Origin: Psoroptes ovis | Lineage: Eukaryota; Arthropoda; Arachnida; Sarcoptiformes; Psoroptidae | DNA length: 64,000 nt | NCBI GenBank assembly: GCA_002943765.1 | Contig: PQWQ01000001.1 | Span: 4,499,501 to 4,563,500, forward strand | Reading direction: 5' to 3' | Shown here: piece after piece, positions 21,161 to 34,243 of the stretch | Position numbering within the stretch: position 1 is the stretch's first letter | Layout of the letters: every line of letters starts with the position of its first letter | The notes under the pieces: model-generated | What the model was told of the DNA's origin: nothing | What the model saw: the letters and a program-made list of their open reading frames with translations, nothing else | Databases searched by the model: none | Made by a program: the position numbers and the translations under genes

Positions 21161-22627
21161 GTTTTTTATTGAATAAAATTTAATTAATTTGGAAAATGAA
21201 AATATTCGGGGGGTTTATGGTTAGGCGTGTTACAAATTCTCTTTGTTTTGTTATTCAGAGAAAAAACGACTATTTCGACATGACTAGCTTCGTTTGGGTG
21301 GAAATCGTCGAAAAAACCGTTTGAAAAAAATGGGCATTTCAATTTTTAAAATTTTTTTTCAAAATCATTTTAAAATATTTTTGAATTTTAATTTCTTTAA
21401 AAATAAATAGATTCAAAGGACAATTAATCATTGAACCATTTTTTGTGTGAAATAAAGAGGGGGAATTTAAATGTATTTGTGTATGAAACTTGTGCTATCA
21501 TTATCTTTTGCCTCTTTAATAAACAGACCCCTCAATTGATGGTGTAGAGGTGGAGAGCTTTCAACTTGTTTTTTTTTTCATCACTTATTTCTACCAGTCA
21601 TCTTTAAGGCATTGAACATTCTGAAATACCTGCCAAAAAAAGAAAAATTCAAACTATGCCGCTGCCATTCATTGCACATATATGTTCAAAGGCATCCAAT
21701 CAATGAAATGAAATAAAATTCAAACCACACTCGACTTCATTACGATGTTTCATAGAGATGATCATTATCATGAGCTTCAACATCATCATGGTCATTATTA
21801 ACAAACATGGCGACGATTGCCATCTAAGCAAAACTCTGAATAGTAAATAAATGAACTACCTTGCAAGACTACCACTGAAACTACGTCAACCATCAATAAT
21901 AATAAACACTTATACATTTACAATTGTATTGAGTGTATTTACACAATTTCAAGTCGAAATATTTTTCTTTTGCTTTTCTTCTGCTGTTTTTGTTGATGGT
22001 GTTTGCTTGCATCAATTTCAACCAATTTTTTTTGAAATTCATTCATTCATTGATTCATTCAATTCAATTCAATCCAATCAATGTTTGAATTATAAATAAA
22101 TACATTTACGACGCTAATAATAAGAAATAAGATAGATTTTTTTCGGCTCTTTTTCTTCATTATTTACAATTATTATCATCATCATCAGTAATATCATCGA
22201 CTTATATTTATATTTACCAATACAGTGATTTAATGAGCCGTATACACATACGTACACTTCAAATGTATTAGTCTCTTATGCTCATTTATTTGAATTATCT
22301 TTTATTTTTATTTTTTCTGCTGAATATTATGTTTTTTTTTTAATATTTGACACACCTTGACCACGGTGGTGGTAGTCGTCATCATTTTGTTGATAATTGT
22401 TTTATTTTTTATTTTTTCAATCCACGAGAATAATTTTATGGACAAATTAATGAATCGATTCTTGTTTTTATTTTTAAATTAATAAATTATCAATTTTTAC
22501 CTCTAAATTAATCAATAAACACAAAGATAAACTAAGCATAAATATTGTCAATTCATTATCATTGGCATAGTGTGTGTGAACGTGTGTTTGAAAGATTTGA
22601 TAATAATAAACAAAAACAACTGCAGAA
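21161..22627. other. 1.5-kb spacer between divergent MCRS1 and PAK4-class genes
   Basis: AT-rich, with 21,440-21,860 less repetitive than the rest. A weak CTCF-like core (AGATGGC on the minus strand, 21818-21827) sits there. Probable promoters of both genes and the PAK 5' leader; no RNA gene or ORF I can support. Confidence 0.5.
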
Positions 22628-25437
22628 ATGTTTGGAAAAAAGAAGAAAAAACCATTGATTTCGGCACCAACAAATTTTGAACATCGTGTTCATACTGGAT
22701 TTGATCGTAAAGAAGGTAAAACAATGTTTGCAACCTGTTGCATTTTATTAATTTTTTTTTTGTTCAATTACAAGGAAAATTTGTTGGACTACCACCACAA
22801 TGGCTTTCATTGATACAAGGTGCTGGAAATGGAAATTCAAATCGGCCAAAGCCAATTATTGATCCATCAAATATAACACCGACAGAAATAATGGATTTGA
22901 AAAGTCATACAATTGTACGTGGACAAAATTCATCGATAAATGTAGCTGCTGCATTTATTGCTGCAAACAGTGGATATAATAATAGCAATGATAATAATAA
23001 TCATAATCATCAATTGACAAGTCGTAATCTAGTATCAAGATCAAATTCATTACGTCGTGTTGAATCACCTCAACCATTGAAACAAAAATTCAATCAATTT
23101 CAACCAAATATAATGGAACAAAATGAAAATGTGATAAATAATGACCATTTGATTATGAATAATCAACTATCACAACAACAACAACAGCCGCAGCAACCTA
23201 TTCGACCATTCAATCTTAATATTAATCACAACAATATGAATAATAATCTTCATCAACAAATGCCACAACAATCTCCGAATCAAATGGAAGTGTCACCATC
23301 GACAATAATGAATCCATTGCTCAGTACGGCAAATAATTTTATAATGGCAAACAAAATATATCCATCACGTAATCCGACGCCGATAATTCAACAACAAATG
23401 TCATCTCAGACGAATGCAAATTTTCATAATAATCCTACGACACACATGAATCTGCAACAGCAAATGTTGACAAAAAATGCTTATAATGCTAATGCCAATA
23501 AAGTACGTTACGGTGTATTGCCACAACAACAGCCTCAACAAGTTCAATTTGCCAATACAAAAATAAATAATCAATTGCATAATAATTTTCATAATAATAA
23601 TCAATCGATTGATGCTCATCAGCATTATCAACAACAGCAGCAGCAGCTACCTTCGCCTAATCAAATTCAGCAGCCGACAATGATGTCGAATCCAATTATT
23701 CAACAATATAATTCTACTAATCATCCATTAACATCGACATTGAAATCGTCATCAAATAAACAAGATGTTATGCATAATAATCTTAATAATCCTGATTTGA
23801 TTTCGGCTACAAATGTTACAAATCGCTTGATGACAAATTCAAATGCTAATAATCTTAATAATAACAATAATTATATTAATCAAGTCAGTCAAAATTTATC
23901 CAATTTGACTATACAGCCTAAACCATTGAATTCCATGAACACTATGAAAACAATGAATGGAACATCAACAACAGGATCAACATTGCCACACTCACAATAT
24001 CTCATGCAGCAACAGCAACCACTATCTGTAAATAGTATTAATAATCTTAGAGGTCAAGAAATGTCCACAAACACAGCTGTAGAATTGATGCGGCAGCATA
24101 ATAATAATCAAATGGGTTCGAATACAATCAACAAACCGTCCATCATTACGAATAATAATAATAATAATACTAATGCTCAGCATAATACACTAAATACTAA
24201 TCATAATCAATCATCAACAATAACAGCGGCAGCTAATTCATCAACAACTACATCATCAGCAGCGACAAATGTGCCGCTGCAACAACAACGTGTTACACAT
24301 GAACAATTTCGTGCTGCATTACAAATGGTGGTAAATCCAGGTGATCCAAGGTATGTATCACAAATCATATTCAATTACAAATGGACTAAATTTCATTATT
24401 TTTTTTTTTTGTAGAGAATATTTGGAAAATTTCGTTAAAATTGGTGAAGGTTCAACCGGTATTGTATGTATTGCATTTGATAAATCACAACAACGTCAAG
24501 TTGCGGTGAAAAAAATGGATCTTAGGAAACAGCAGCGAAGAGAATTATTGTTCAATGAAGTGGTCATTATGCGTGATCATCATCATCCGAATATTGTTGA
24601 AATGTATAATTCATTTTTAGTCGATGATGAATTATGGGTTGTCATGGAATTTTTACAAGGTGGTGCATTGACCGATATCGTTACTCATGCAAGGTTTGTA
24701 TAACATTATTTGTTTATTTATTTTATCAATCATTAATGATCCTATTGAAATGTCATTGTAAAAAAATAAAAAATATAGAATGGATGAAGAACAGATTGCA
24801 ACTGTTTGTAAACAATGTCTCAAAGCTTTATCGTATCTACATTCACAAGGTGTTATACATCGTGACATTAAAAGTGATTCAATTTTATTAGCAAGTGATG
24901 GAAGAGTATGTTTATTGTTTGCTTTAAATCTTTTGTAACTAAATATTGATTATTCTGAATAGGTGAAATTATCAGATTTTGGATTCTGTGCACAAGTATC
25001 GAATGATTTACCTAAACGTAAATCATTAGTTGGTACACCATATTGGATGGCGCCTGAAGGTAAATACATGCTATTATTCATAATGAATATGAATTAATTC
25101 ATCTGGTATTTTCCTATCATTTATAGTTATATCACGTCTTCCGTATGGACCTGAAGTAGATATATGGTCGTTAGGAATAATGGTAATCGAAATGATCGAT
25201 GGTGAACCACCATTTTTCAATGAACCACCATTACAAGCGATGCGTCGTATTCGTGATATGCCACCGCCAAAATTAAAAAATGCACAAAAAGTATCGGCAA
25301 ATCTCTTATCATTTTTAGAGAAAATGTTGATACGTGATCCTAATAAACGTGCGACAGCTACGGAATTATTGCAGCATCCATTTTTACGTTTAGCTGGTCA
25401 GCCAAAATTATTGGTACCGTTGATGAGGCTTTCGTGA
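22628..25437 (+). CDS. PAK4: PAK4-class (group II) p21-activated kinase, Mushroom-bodies-tiny orthologue
   Basis: Six exons: 22628-22715, 22775-24350, 24415-24693, 24779-24905, 24963-25059 and 25127-25437, all GT-AG and in phase; about 825 residues. The N-terminal CRIB motif ISAPTNFEHRVHTGFD is split by intron 1 and continues KFVGLPPQW. A 500-residue Asn/Gln/Ser-rich linker follows. The kinase domain is group II: P-loop IGEGSTGIVCIA, VAVKKMD Lys, HRDIKSDSIL catalytic loop, DFGF, the activation loop RKSLVGTPYWMAPE with its Ser, and a C-lobe ending LRLAGQP. Group II PAKs are bound by Cdc42-GTP and control cell shape and adhesion. The start is only three residues before a Lys run, as in PAK4. 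The gene converges on ADSL with 248 bp between stops. Confidence 0.96.
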
Positions 25438-25685
25438 GAAGAATGAAATGAATTTCATATTTATTTATTTATTTTTTTCGATTTGATCAATATTTATTTT
25501 TATTTGTCAAAACTTGGGAAGAAAATTATTGTGATTGTAGAAAATTTAATTGAATATTTGAATTTTGTATGTATTTTTTTCAAGGCATTTCGCACACACA
25601 CACAATGTCGCCATATATGCCAAATAAATTATTTTTGTTTAATTTTTAAAAATTAAAAAATGATTTTTTTTAAAAATAAAAGTAT

Positions 25686-27219
25686 TTAAACATTAACAAC
25701 AGCTTTTGTTTCTAAATATGATTTATATCGATTGAGCACTGGCGTTACTTCATCACGAAGAAATTCAAGCACTTGATTCGGTGCACGACCAATAAATGTT
25801 TTTGGATCCAACAAGTTATCTAATTCATCATGTATCGGTTGAAAATATGCATCTTTACGTATACGTTCAATTAGATCGTTTGACAATCCTAAACGTTTCA
25901 CTTGTTCGGCAGCTTGATGCGATAGAACACGTATTTTTTCATGACATTCTTGTCGGTCACCACCTTTTTTAACCATAGCAACAATTATGTTTTCGGTGGC
26001 CATAAATGGCAGTTCTTCTCTGATATGTTTATTGATAACAGCTGGATAAACGACCGTTCCTTCGAAAATGTTTTGCATAGTATTCAAAATGATATCAGCA
26101 GTCAAAAATGCTTCAGCAATCGAAATTCTTCGATTGGCACTATCATCTAATGTTCGTTCTAACCATTGTACAGATGATGTATTGAAAGCATTAAATGATA
26201 ATGTAATCAAATGTCTTGCCAATGAACAACAACGTTCACTACGCATTGGATTACGTTTATAAGGCATAGCTGATGAACCGACTTGTGTATTTTCAAATGG
26301 TTCTTCAATTTCTTTTCGATTAGCCAACAAACGTATATCGGTACAAATTTTATGCACAGCAGAGCCTAACAATGATAAAGACATCAGAACTTCTGCATCA
26401 ACTAAACGACTATATGTTTGTCCAGTGACTGGATATGATCGTCTAAAACCGGCCATTTCAGTTACACGTTGTTCTAATTTTTTCACTTTTTCCTCATCAC
26501 CATTGAATAGCTGCATGAATGATGCTTGTGTACCTGTTGTACCTTTGCAGCTACGAAATGCTAAATTATCTTTAGCGTTTTCCATATTACGTAGAGCGAT
26601 CAATAAATCTTGAATCCAGAGAGAGGCACGTTTACCAACAGTCACCATTTGTGCTGGTTGCTAGTTTCAAATGATTTTCATTAATTATAAAATTCATTCG
26701 AATATATTAACTTACAAAATGTGTAAAACCAAGTGTAGGTAAATAATGATATTGTTCGGCAAATTTAGCCAAACGATTAATACAACGTGCAACTTTTGGC
26801 AGCAAAATATCGAAGCCATCACGAATACAAATCAAATCAGTATTATCACCAACATAACAGCTGGTAGCACCTAAATGTATGATTTTCGTTGCCGAAGGAC
26901 ATTTTTTACTGAATTCAATTATATGTGCGAATACATCATGTCTTGTTTTCTTTTCTTCATCGATTGCAAATTTAAAATCAATATTATCATAATTATATTC
27001 CATTTCGGCTATTTGTTCATCAGTAATATTGATGCCTAATTCTTTTTCAGCTTTGGCCAATATAATCCATAAACGGCGCCATGTTGAAAATTTTTTCATA
27101 TCACTAAAATTATAATTCATTTCATCTGATGCATAACGCATCGATAATGGTGATTGATAACGATTCAAAAATTGTTCATCCATCTTAGCAGTATTGTTAT
27201 TATTCTTCATTGATGACAT
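25686..27219 (-). CDS. ADSL: Adenylosuccinate lyase
   Basis: Exons on the complement are 26716-27219 and 25686-26660, joined with the phase-0 codons ...FTHF|QPAQ and a 55-nt intron; 492 residues, close to the 484 of human ADSL. The superfamily signature SSAMPYKRNPM is intact, as are HDVFAHIIEF, HLGATSCYVGDNTDL and the Q-P-A-Q active-site strand. The enzyme removes fumarate from SAICAR and adenylosuccinate, two steps of purine nucleotide synthesis, as a cytosolic homotetramer. The start is the first ATG; a second at residue 13 (MDEQFLNRYQSPL) would also be plausible. The gene marks the right end of the dense cluster. Confidence 0.97.
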
Positions 27220-30000
27220 TATTATTAAAGAAAAAAGATTTTATAAATAAATTGAATTGATATGAATTTATAATTTTAAAAATGAATTGAATACCTTTGA
27301 TTTGTAAAAGGGAATATATATTAATCCAACAGAAAAATATTTAATAAATCAAGTTATTTGATTTGACAAACATTCAATATAATGGTCGAAATTTCCAAAT
27401 AAATAAGACTAAATTGAATGAAAATAAATAAAAAAAATTGATAAATTAATATTACATTTACATGTTCACAAAATTCAAATGATGATGATGATGATCAAAT
27501 CAATCATGTCATAAATAAATAAATGAATGAATGATGATGGAATATGATCAAATCAAATCAAATGATTTGATTAGCAATGAAATGATCATCATCAAATGCC
27601 GATCAATACATAAATTAATCGTTGCTTATATGGTTTTGTTAAATACCTTTGATCACAAATTTTGGGTGTATTTTATTTGAGTTAATTCATAAGAATCATA
27701 ACAAACATTTTCATTTATTCATTCACAAAAACTTTGATAAAATATGAAATCTTTAATGATTTAGGACTTATCACTTAAAAATAAAAAATGATGATAAAAT
27801 TAATCTAATTCGCGCCAATCGTGCAAAACAAAACTGAGAAAAAAAGCAGAAAAAAAATCATATGGAAAATTTGCCAGAAACAGAGCCATTCACAAAGAAC
27901 GGAATCGAATTTTTTTTTCTTGGAAATTTTCTTTGCAAAGAAATTCGAATTCGAAACAGTGAATCCTTTGTTCTTTATTGAAATTGGAAAAAATTCGTGA
28001 AATATGATCATCCATTTCAAACATCAATCAGCTTGGATTAATTCTGTCATTCATCGAATGTGAAGAATACATCGATATTTAATGCTTAAATCATGAATTT
28101 AAGACAATTTTTGAAAATTTCAATTGAGAAAAGTGAATGAATTTTTATTAATGAAAATAGAAATTCCATAGGGTCGTCACCATTGGTATTTTTTCTTTTT
28201 ACCAAATGATTTTATGTTTAAAAATTGTGAATTACCCATCATTTCAAACTTAATACACCTCAAGAAAAGAGGTGGGTTATATTTGAAACGCGTATTTTGT
28301 AACGCTTTATTTATTAGTTTAGTGTTCGAAAATCATAAAGTTCATAGTGTAAATATCTAATGTTCAAATGGCAGGTCAAATAGGTGGGACCTTTATTTGA
28401 TCAATTTTGAATTTTCCAAAAAAAAAAAAAATCTTCCAAATATAAATAAATATCATTCACATGTATTAATATTTTAATTTGAAAAAAAAACATTTCTTGG
28501 AAGAAAATATCATCATCGAAAATAAAATAAAGATCTTATTAAATACAGTTATAAAAAAAAACTTTGTGAATTATTTAAAAATCTTGAAGAACTAAATTAA
28601 ATTTAAATCAAAGTTGGAAGAATTTCATCAAATTTCAATTCAAGATTTATGGTAAGTCTGCATTTATTTATTTTTAATTCTCCAAAAAAACAAAGAATTC
28701 ATTTCCTCAAAAATCAAACATAATTCAATATTCAATTGAATACAATTCATTCCTATCTTTCTTCGGATATATCAAATTTTCAAATATTTTTATTTTGAAT
28801 TCTTTTTTGTTTTTAAATTGTCAAATAACTGTTGTGTATGCAGCATTTGATATTTGATTCTTTTTTTTCAATATTTGTTTAAATTTTTTCTTTGATTTTT
28901 TGAATATAAATTTCAAATTTCTTTATTTTCCTTTTTTTTTGTTTTTGCTTGGCAAACATTTTTCATATTTTTTGAATATTTGGTCAAGGTCTTGATGCAT
29001 GAATGCGGCGTTTACAATTCAAACAAAAGCCATTTTTATTTACAGCAAATGTAATGCCATATGATTTTTTCTTAAACATGTACATAGATATATAAATGAA
29101 ATTCTTCAATTTTTTTCTATTCATTGAATGACGTAGATGATTTAATATTATATTTTTTTTGTATGAATTTATATGCCGCTATTATTTATTATTATTATTA
29201 GCCAAATGTGTATTCAAAGAATCAAACAACATTTGTCGATTTTCGATCACTTTTTTTTGAATGAATGAATGAATGAATTAATTGATTATTTTGTCATTGT
29301 CAATTTCATTATCGATTCACTATCACTGTTACTACTACTGTCATTTTGTTGTCTACGACAAACATATTGATTTATTTTTATTGTTGTTGAATGAATAATG
29401 ATTATTATAAATGATTAATGATTGTTGTGAATCACTTGAGAATATTCTTCTTGATTTTCAACCAAGTAGTACAAGTCACATAGGAAATACATATAAAGTT
29501 TTTTTGAATGATCATCGAAATGAATGAATTGTTTTGAGAATTATGGATGAAATTCATTAATTTCTTGTACATTTATTGTTTTATTTTCACTTCTACTAAT
29601 TTATTACAATTATCAAAATATTGCAATACATTGATCAATAATAATGAGTTACAAAATACATGTTAAATAAATCGAAATGATGTCATATTGTTTTTCCATT
29701 TGAAATGATTATCATCATTTCCTATTGAAATGAAAATTTACGAAAAAAAAAATTTGATATCATGATATATTGAATGATGTATTAATAAATCTAATTATTT
29801 ATCAAATATTTCAAAAAAAAAAATTTCTTCTCTAAAAGATATCGATCGATTACCATTTAAACAATGAATGAAATTGCATTGATTCAATATCATTTTGATT
29901 GTCTACAATCGACCAAGACACACACAATTATCATTCATTATTGAAAAATTTGTTTATATTTTTTTGTACACAATCAATCGTATTTTATCTATTAATATTT
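27220..30000. other. AT-rich non-coding DNA upstream of ADSL
   Basis: Begins with the ADSL promoter. The 28,140-28,400 part is less repetitive (for example around 28260-28340) but has no recognisable ORF, tRNA or hairpin. The rest is long A/T runs and TGAA/ATT tandem stretches (29,260, 29,170). Confidence 0.5.
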
Positions 30001-30081
30001 TCTCATTAAATTTTGTCGATGTATAGCCTTAGATTTTTTCAAAATTTTCGAAAATTTCCAAAGACTATAGCTTTAGATTAG

Positions 30082-30103
30082 CCAAAAAGTTTGGGAATCA
30101 CTG
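30082..30103 (-). mobile_element. Terminus of a hAT-like element (relic)
   Basis: Read on the minus strand the sequence begins CAGTGATTCCCAAACTTTTT, then GG. This closely matches the well-known hAT (Charlie-type) terminal inverted repeat CAGTGGTTCCCAAACTTTTT with one change. I could not find the opposite end or an 8-bp duplication, so this looks like a broken copy. Confidence 0.55.
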
Positions 30104-30109
30104 ATCTAA

Positions 30110-33100
30110 TGAATGATGATCATTATTTGGCAAATTTGTAATTTGCAAATATTTACATTCAATTTCATTTCGTAAATTTTGTAATTATTGAAACAAATTA
30201 AATTCTTTGAAATTGAATTTGTTTTTCTCTTCACTTCTTGCAAAATAATTAATGAAAGTAAACAACAGAGAAAATTGTTCTAATTTTATTCTGTGAAAAT
30301 TTCTTTTGAAACAAAAATTGATCAAATTGTTCATTTCATGTTTAAAAATGATCATTTCTTCACTTTGCACACAAACACAAATTTTGTTACAAATCAATCG
30401 ATTTGAATTGATCAAATTGATTGATTGATTGGAAATTGAAAAAATTGAAAATCGATCATTGAGTAGGAGCGAAAAATGATTCAAAATTGTTGCCATTGAA
30501 TTTGTATGAAGCCAAAACTAAAAAAAAAAAATAAATAAATTTCATGTTTATTTAAAAATCTGAAAATTATACTCATGTTGACGATGTCTTGAGATTTTGA
30601 GAAATTTTTTCCACTGAAAAAAAATCTGGGTGAGACCACATTTGATCATCATCATTGGAAAACAACGAAACCATGGACCGACGATATGCTTTGAGTCCTT
30701 GTACATTTCTTACAAATTTGGTACTAAAATTGAATCCTTGAAAGATTACCGATAATTATTGAGTATTTGTAAATGATTATTTTTCTTCAATTTATGATTG
30801 ATGCTATTGGTCGATGAATACGGACCAAATAATAATAATAATAATAACGACAAATACATAAGATTAAATTTGAATTGAAAGGCATTGATGCATGCATCAT
30901 TGATTCTCAATTTATATATAAATCTATCGATATTTATCGATATCGATTCATATATATTGTGTAATATTCAAAGCATCAATTGATCAAATACAAATATTTT
31001 TTCGATCAGAAATTGTTTTCTTTGAATTTTTTCACGAAGAAAATGAAACCTGTTCCATCGGTGGTCATTGTACAACATTAGATTATATGTGTCATTGTAT
31101 ATATGACATTTTCTCCGATATGTTTCAAACAAGGTGATATTCAAAAAATTTCAACCTTTCATTTACCTTTCGGTGAAAATAAATATTAAAAAAAATGTAC
31201 CTAAAGGCTAAATTGATTTTATTTTATTTTATTTTATTTTTTTCAATTGATCAATTGATAAAATTTAAATTTGAATTTTTTTTTCTAGATGTAACAATTG
31301 TGAAATAATCGAAAATAATAATAATCGAAATCAAATGAGAAAATAGAAATAAAGAAAAAACTTTCACTTTGACCTTTTCGTTGACAAATCTTTAACCTTT
31401 TTCTATGCTTTTTACAATTGCACACGAACAAAAGGGTAGACAATTTTCAAAGTAATAATTGTCATTGAATGTAATAACAATGACAAAGTTGAAGGTGAAA
31501 AGAACACAAAAGGCCGCCGCATCCATTTTCCCAAGGATTTTTTCCAGATTTTTTTTCTTTTTTTTTTGAAAAGGGTTTACACTTGAATATCTTTGAAAAC
31601 ATCTTATAAATTCACTGCTATTTTTGCTATTTAAATTCGAAAGACCTTAAGGTCTTAAGGTCTTGAGGTATACATATTGATGATGTTGACAAGTGTGTGC
31701 GTGCTTTGAATATGCTTTGTGTATGTATGGGAAATTATTTTCATGCAAAAGAAAAAATATAAAATAAAAGGGTTTTGAAGGTCATTGAAGATTTTTTCTT
31801 TTAGATTTCTGAATCACGTGATCGATTTTTTGAATTTTAAATTATCAAAATTTCAAATATTATCAATTAAAGGGATGCAAATTTAATGATTCTAATTTGA
31901 ATTCAAATGCAACTCGCGCAATTTTCTCTGTTTGAGTCTGAAAACTATTTTAAGCATCGATATTTGCATATTTTGTACGTGTATTCCCACCTGTGGAACA
32001 TATATATTTATAACCCTAGCATAACATAACGTTATGAAACTATTTGTTTGATCCTTTTGATTCGTAAATAACCTTCAATCAAGGACAAGGATGTTTGTTC
32101 CATAATAATAATAATTGTCATATTGAAAATAATCGCAATCTGTTCAACATTCCCACAATGAAATGAAATTTAAAAATTTTTTTGAAATGATAGGGTTGAA
32201 TGTTCGAATGTCACCTTAACCTTCAAAGACGTGAAATTCAAAACAAGAAAAAAATAATAAAAGGTGACCTTTTTGTTTCAATCTTGAGACAATTCATGGT
32301 AATAAAAGGATGCATTTGGCTTTTTGAAACAAATTTAAATTGAAAATACTTGGAATAATGTCTTTGAATGCCTAAAAAACAAAAATTTCTATTACCCGAA
32401 CCCGATACAATTACATCAATTATTATTACCATGAAAAATAAACCAACAAAGGATTGGTTCATTTGAATTTTATCATTGTTTCTTAGGTGCAAGCAAACAA
32501 AGAAAAGAGTCTAAAGATCCTTTTCTTTTAAATTTGACCATACATTTTTCAATGGAAATTCAAAAAAAAACAAAATCAAAGGGTTTATTTGGTTCATTTT
32601 TCTTTTGAATTTGTTCCATCTTTCAAATCTTGGTAAATTTACTATTAATGGTTTGAAAATGATGCCCTATTATTGAATAGAGACAGAAAAAACCCTTTGA
32701 TTTCATTTCAAATATTTCGTATCATTGAAAATGTATTAAAACTGTAAATAATCATTGAAAAACAGCCAAGTTCAAGGACAAATATGCAAAATATGAAAAT
32801 ACTATTTTGCTTATGAATGTTTAAACAATGATGCGGCAATGCATATTTGCTAAAAAAAATTGAAACATTGAATCATACATTTAAATTTGCGAATCATAAT
32901 TATAATTATTTTGAATGAAAATTAATTAATTAATTTTTTTTTTACATTCATACACATTTGTTTTCAAACGTAAAGTTAATGAAAATTAAGAATTTGATTT
33001 TAATTTTCATTTTGCTTTAGTCTTAAAATATTTTTCTTGATAATTTAAAAATAGAAAATATTTAATATAATTTTTGCATTTGGTTTAATTTTAATAATAA

Positions 33101-33560
33101 TTTCATTGTAATTTATAACATTGAATATAAAAAAATCAAACAATGATAATTCCTTCTAATTTGAAATTCTTGTTGGTTTGATAAGCCATTCGTACTCATA
33201 AATCCATGTATTATTTATTGTTCAGTATGATCATAGATGGGTAAAAAGACTATACGGCTTATCACCGAGAATTAGTTGGTTGTCATCTGCTTGATTCATA
33301 ATGTTTAAATATGATAGAAATAATGTTTTAAACATTACAATGAAAATGACAATTGAATTCGCTAAAACAAATACATAAATGAATGAATGAATGAATGAAT
33401 CTAAGAATTATAATTAAAACAATCAGAATTACTTATTTTTTGATTATTTTTTTCATGCCAAAATAATTCATAAATACATATTCAGACATTTATATTTTGT
33501 TGTATTCGAAACGAAAAAAATAATCTTGAAATTTTAATATTTCTTTTAGTTTAGTAGTCT
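30110..33560. other. Non-coding desert upstream of ERR, including a nuclear-receptor half-site cluster
   Basis: No coding region is visible. The interval 31.36-32.28 kb has several AGGTCA-like half-sites, including 31776-31784. Palindromes occur at 31642-31655 (AGACCTTAAGGTCT), 32025-32036 (CATAACGTTATG) and 32260-32274 (AAAAGGTGACCTTTT). Confidence 0.45.
31776..31784 (+). promoter_or_regulatory. ERR-type response element (TNAAGGTCA)
   Basis: TGAAGGTCA fits the extended half-site TNAAGGTCA bound by estrogen-related receptors exactly. It lies about 10.4 kb upstream of the ERR start codon in this window, within a cluster of similar half-sites. Confidence 0.4.
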
Positions 33561-33568
33561 TGTTGTAA

Positions 33569-33653
33569 TATTGGGTTGTCCCATAAGTTCTTGCCGTTTT
33601 TCGAATGAAGAAAAAAATAAAAAAACGGCAAGAACTTATGGGACAACCCAATA
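33569..33653. mobile_element. Mariner-type hairpin MITE, copy A
   Basis: Two arms of about 35 nt are inverted repeats, TTGGGTTGTCCCATAAGTTC... and its complement ...GGGACAACCCAA. They share AATAT-type flanks with TA at each end, and the loop is A/T-rich. The arms end in CCG. The outer end matches mariner termini (TTAGGTTG). Confidence 0.85.
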
Positions 33654-34084
33654 TTTTTTTTTTTTTTTGTTTGAACAATGAAAAAATTGTAAAATGTTGC
33701 CGTTTATTTGTTTCTATGCATGTTTTGTGCATGCGATTATCATTATGCGATTATTGCCGTACAAATTTAAGAAATATTCAAATGATAATCAAGGCTTATA
33801 TGAGCAAGAGACATTTTACCGCATTCATATTTTGAAGCTCGAATTAAATTCAATTCCTAATTCAGCTTAATTCCAAGTCTAATTCTATTCTCTTTCTTTA
33901 TTCTGTTCATATTTGAACACATGTTTTTTTTGTGTTTAATTATGAACACAGAAATTCTTTGATTTCATTAAATTATTCTTTTAAATTCTTCAAAATTCTT
34001 CAAGATTTCAATCAAGCTTTGTTGAGAGGCGCAGCTCGATGCTGAACCGATGCGATTATTTCAGTGAAAACGCTTTGATTTTTC

Positions 34085-34243
34085 ATGATTTTCCATGTCC
34101 AAAATCAATGCGATCGGCATATCCCTAACGAGGTTTATCATAAGTGTGTTGAAAGTGATAAATTGACCAATAAATTAATTCAATTTATTGACAGTTCGAT
34201 CGATTCGATTGCTGCTAATGTATTTGTACGTCAGTTTGAATGA
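34085..34243 (+). other. Short open frame in a GC-richer island
   Basis: A 52-codon frame begins at ATG 34085 (MIFHVQNQCDRHIPN) and ends at TGA 34241-34243. The sequence from 34,020 to 34,260 is markedly less repetitive than its surroundings. It could be a non-coding exon, a relic coding exon or chance; I do not recognise it. Confidence 0.25.

Noticed and set aside
21818..21827. AGATGGC core in the MCRS1/PAK4 spacer as a sixth CTCF-like site
   Set aside because: Only the 7-base core matches; the flanks fit fewer than 11 of 16 positions. The same applies to 41949-41958.
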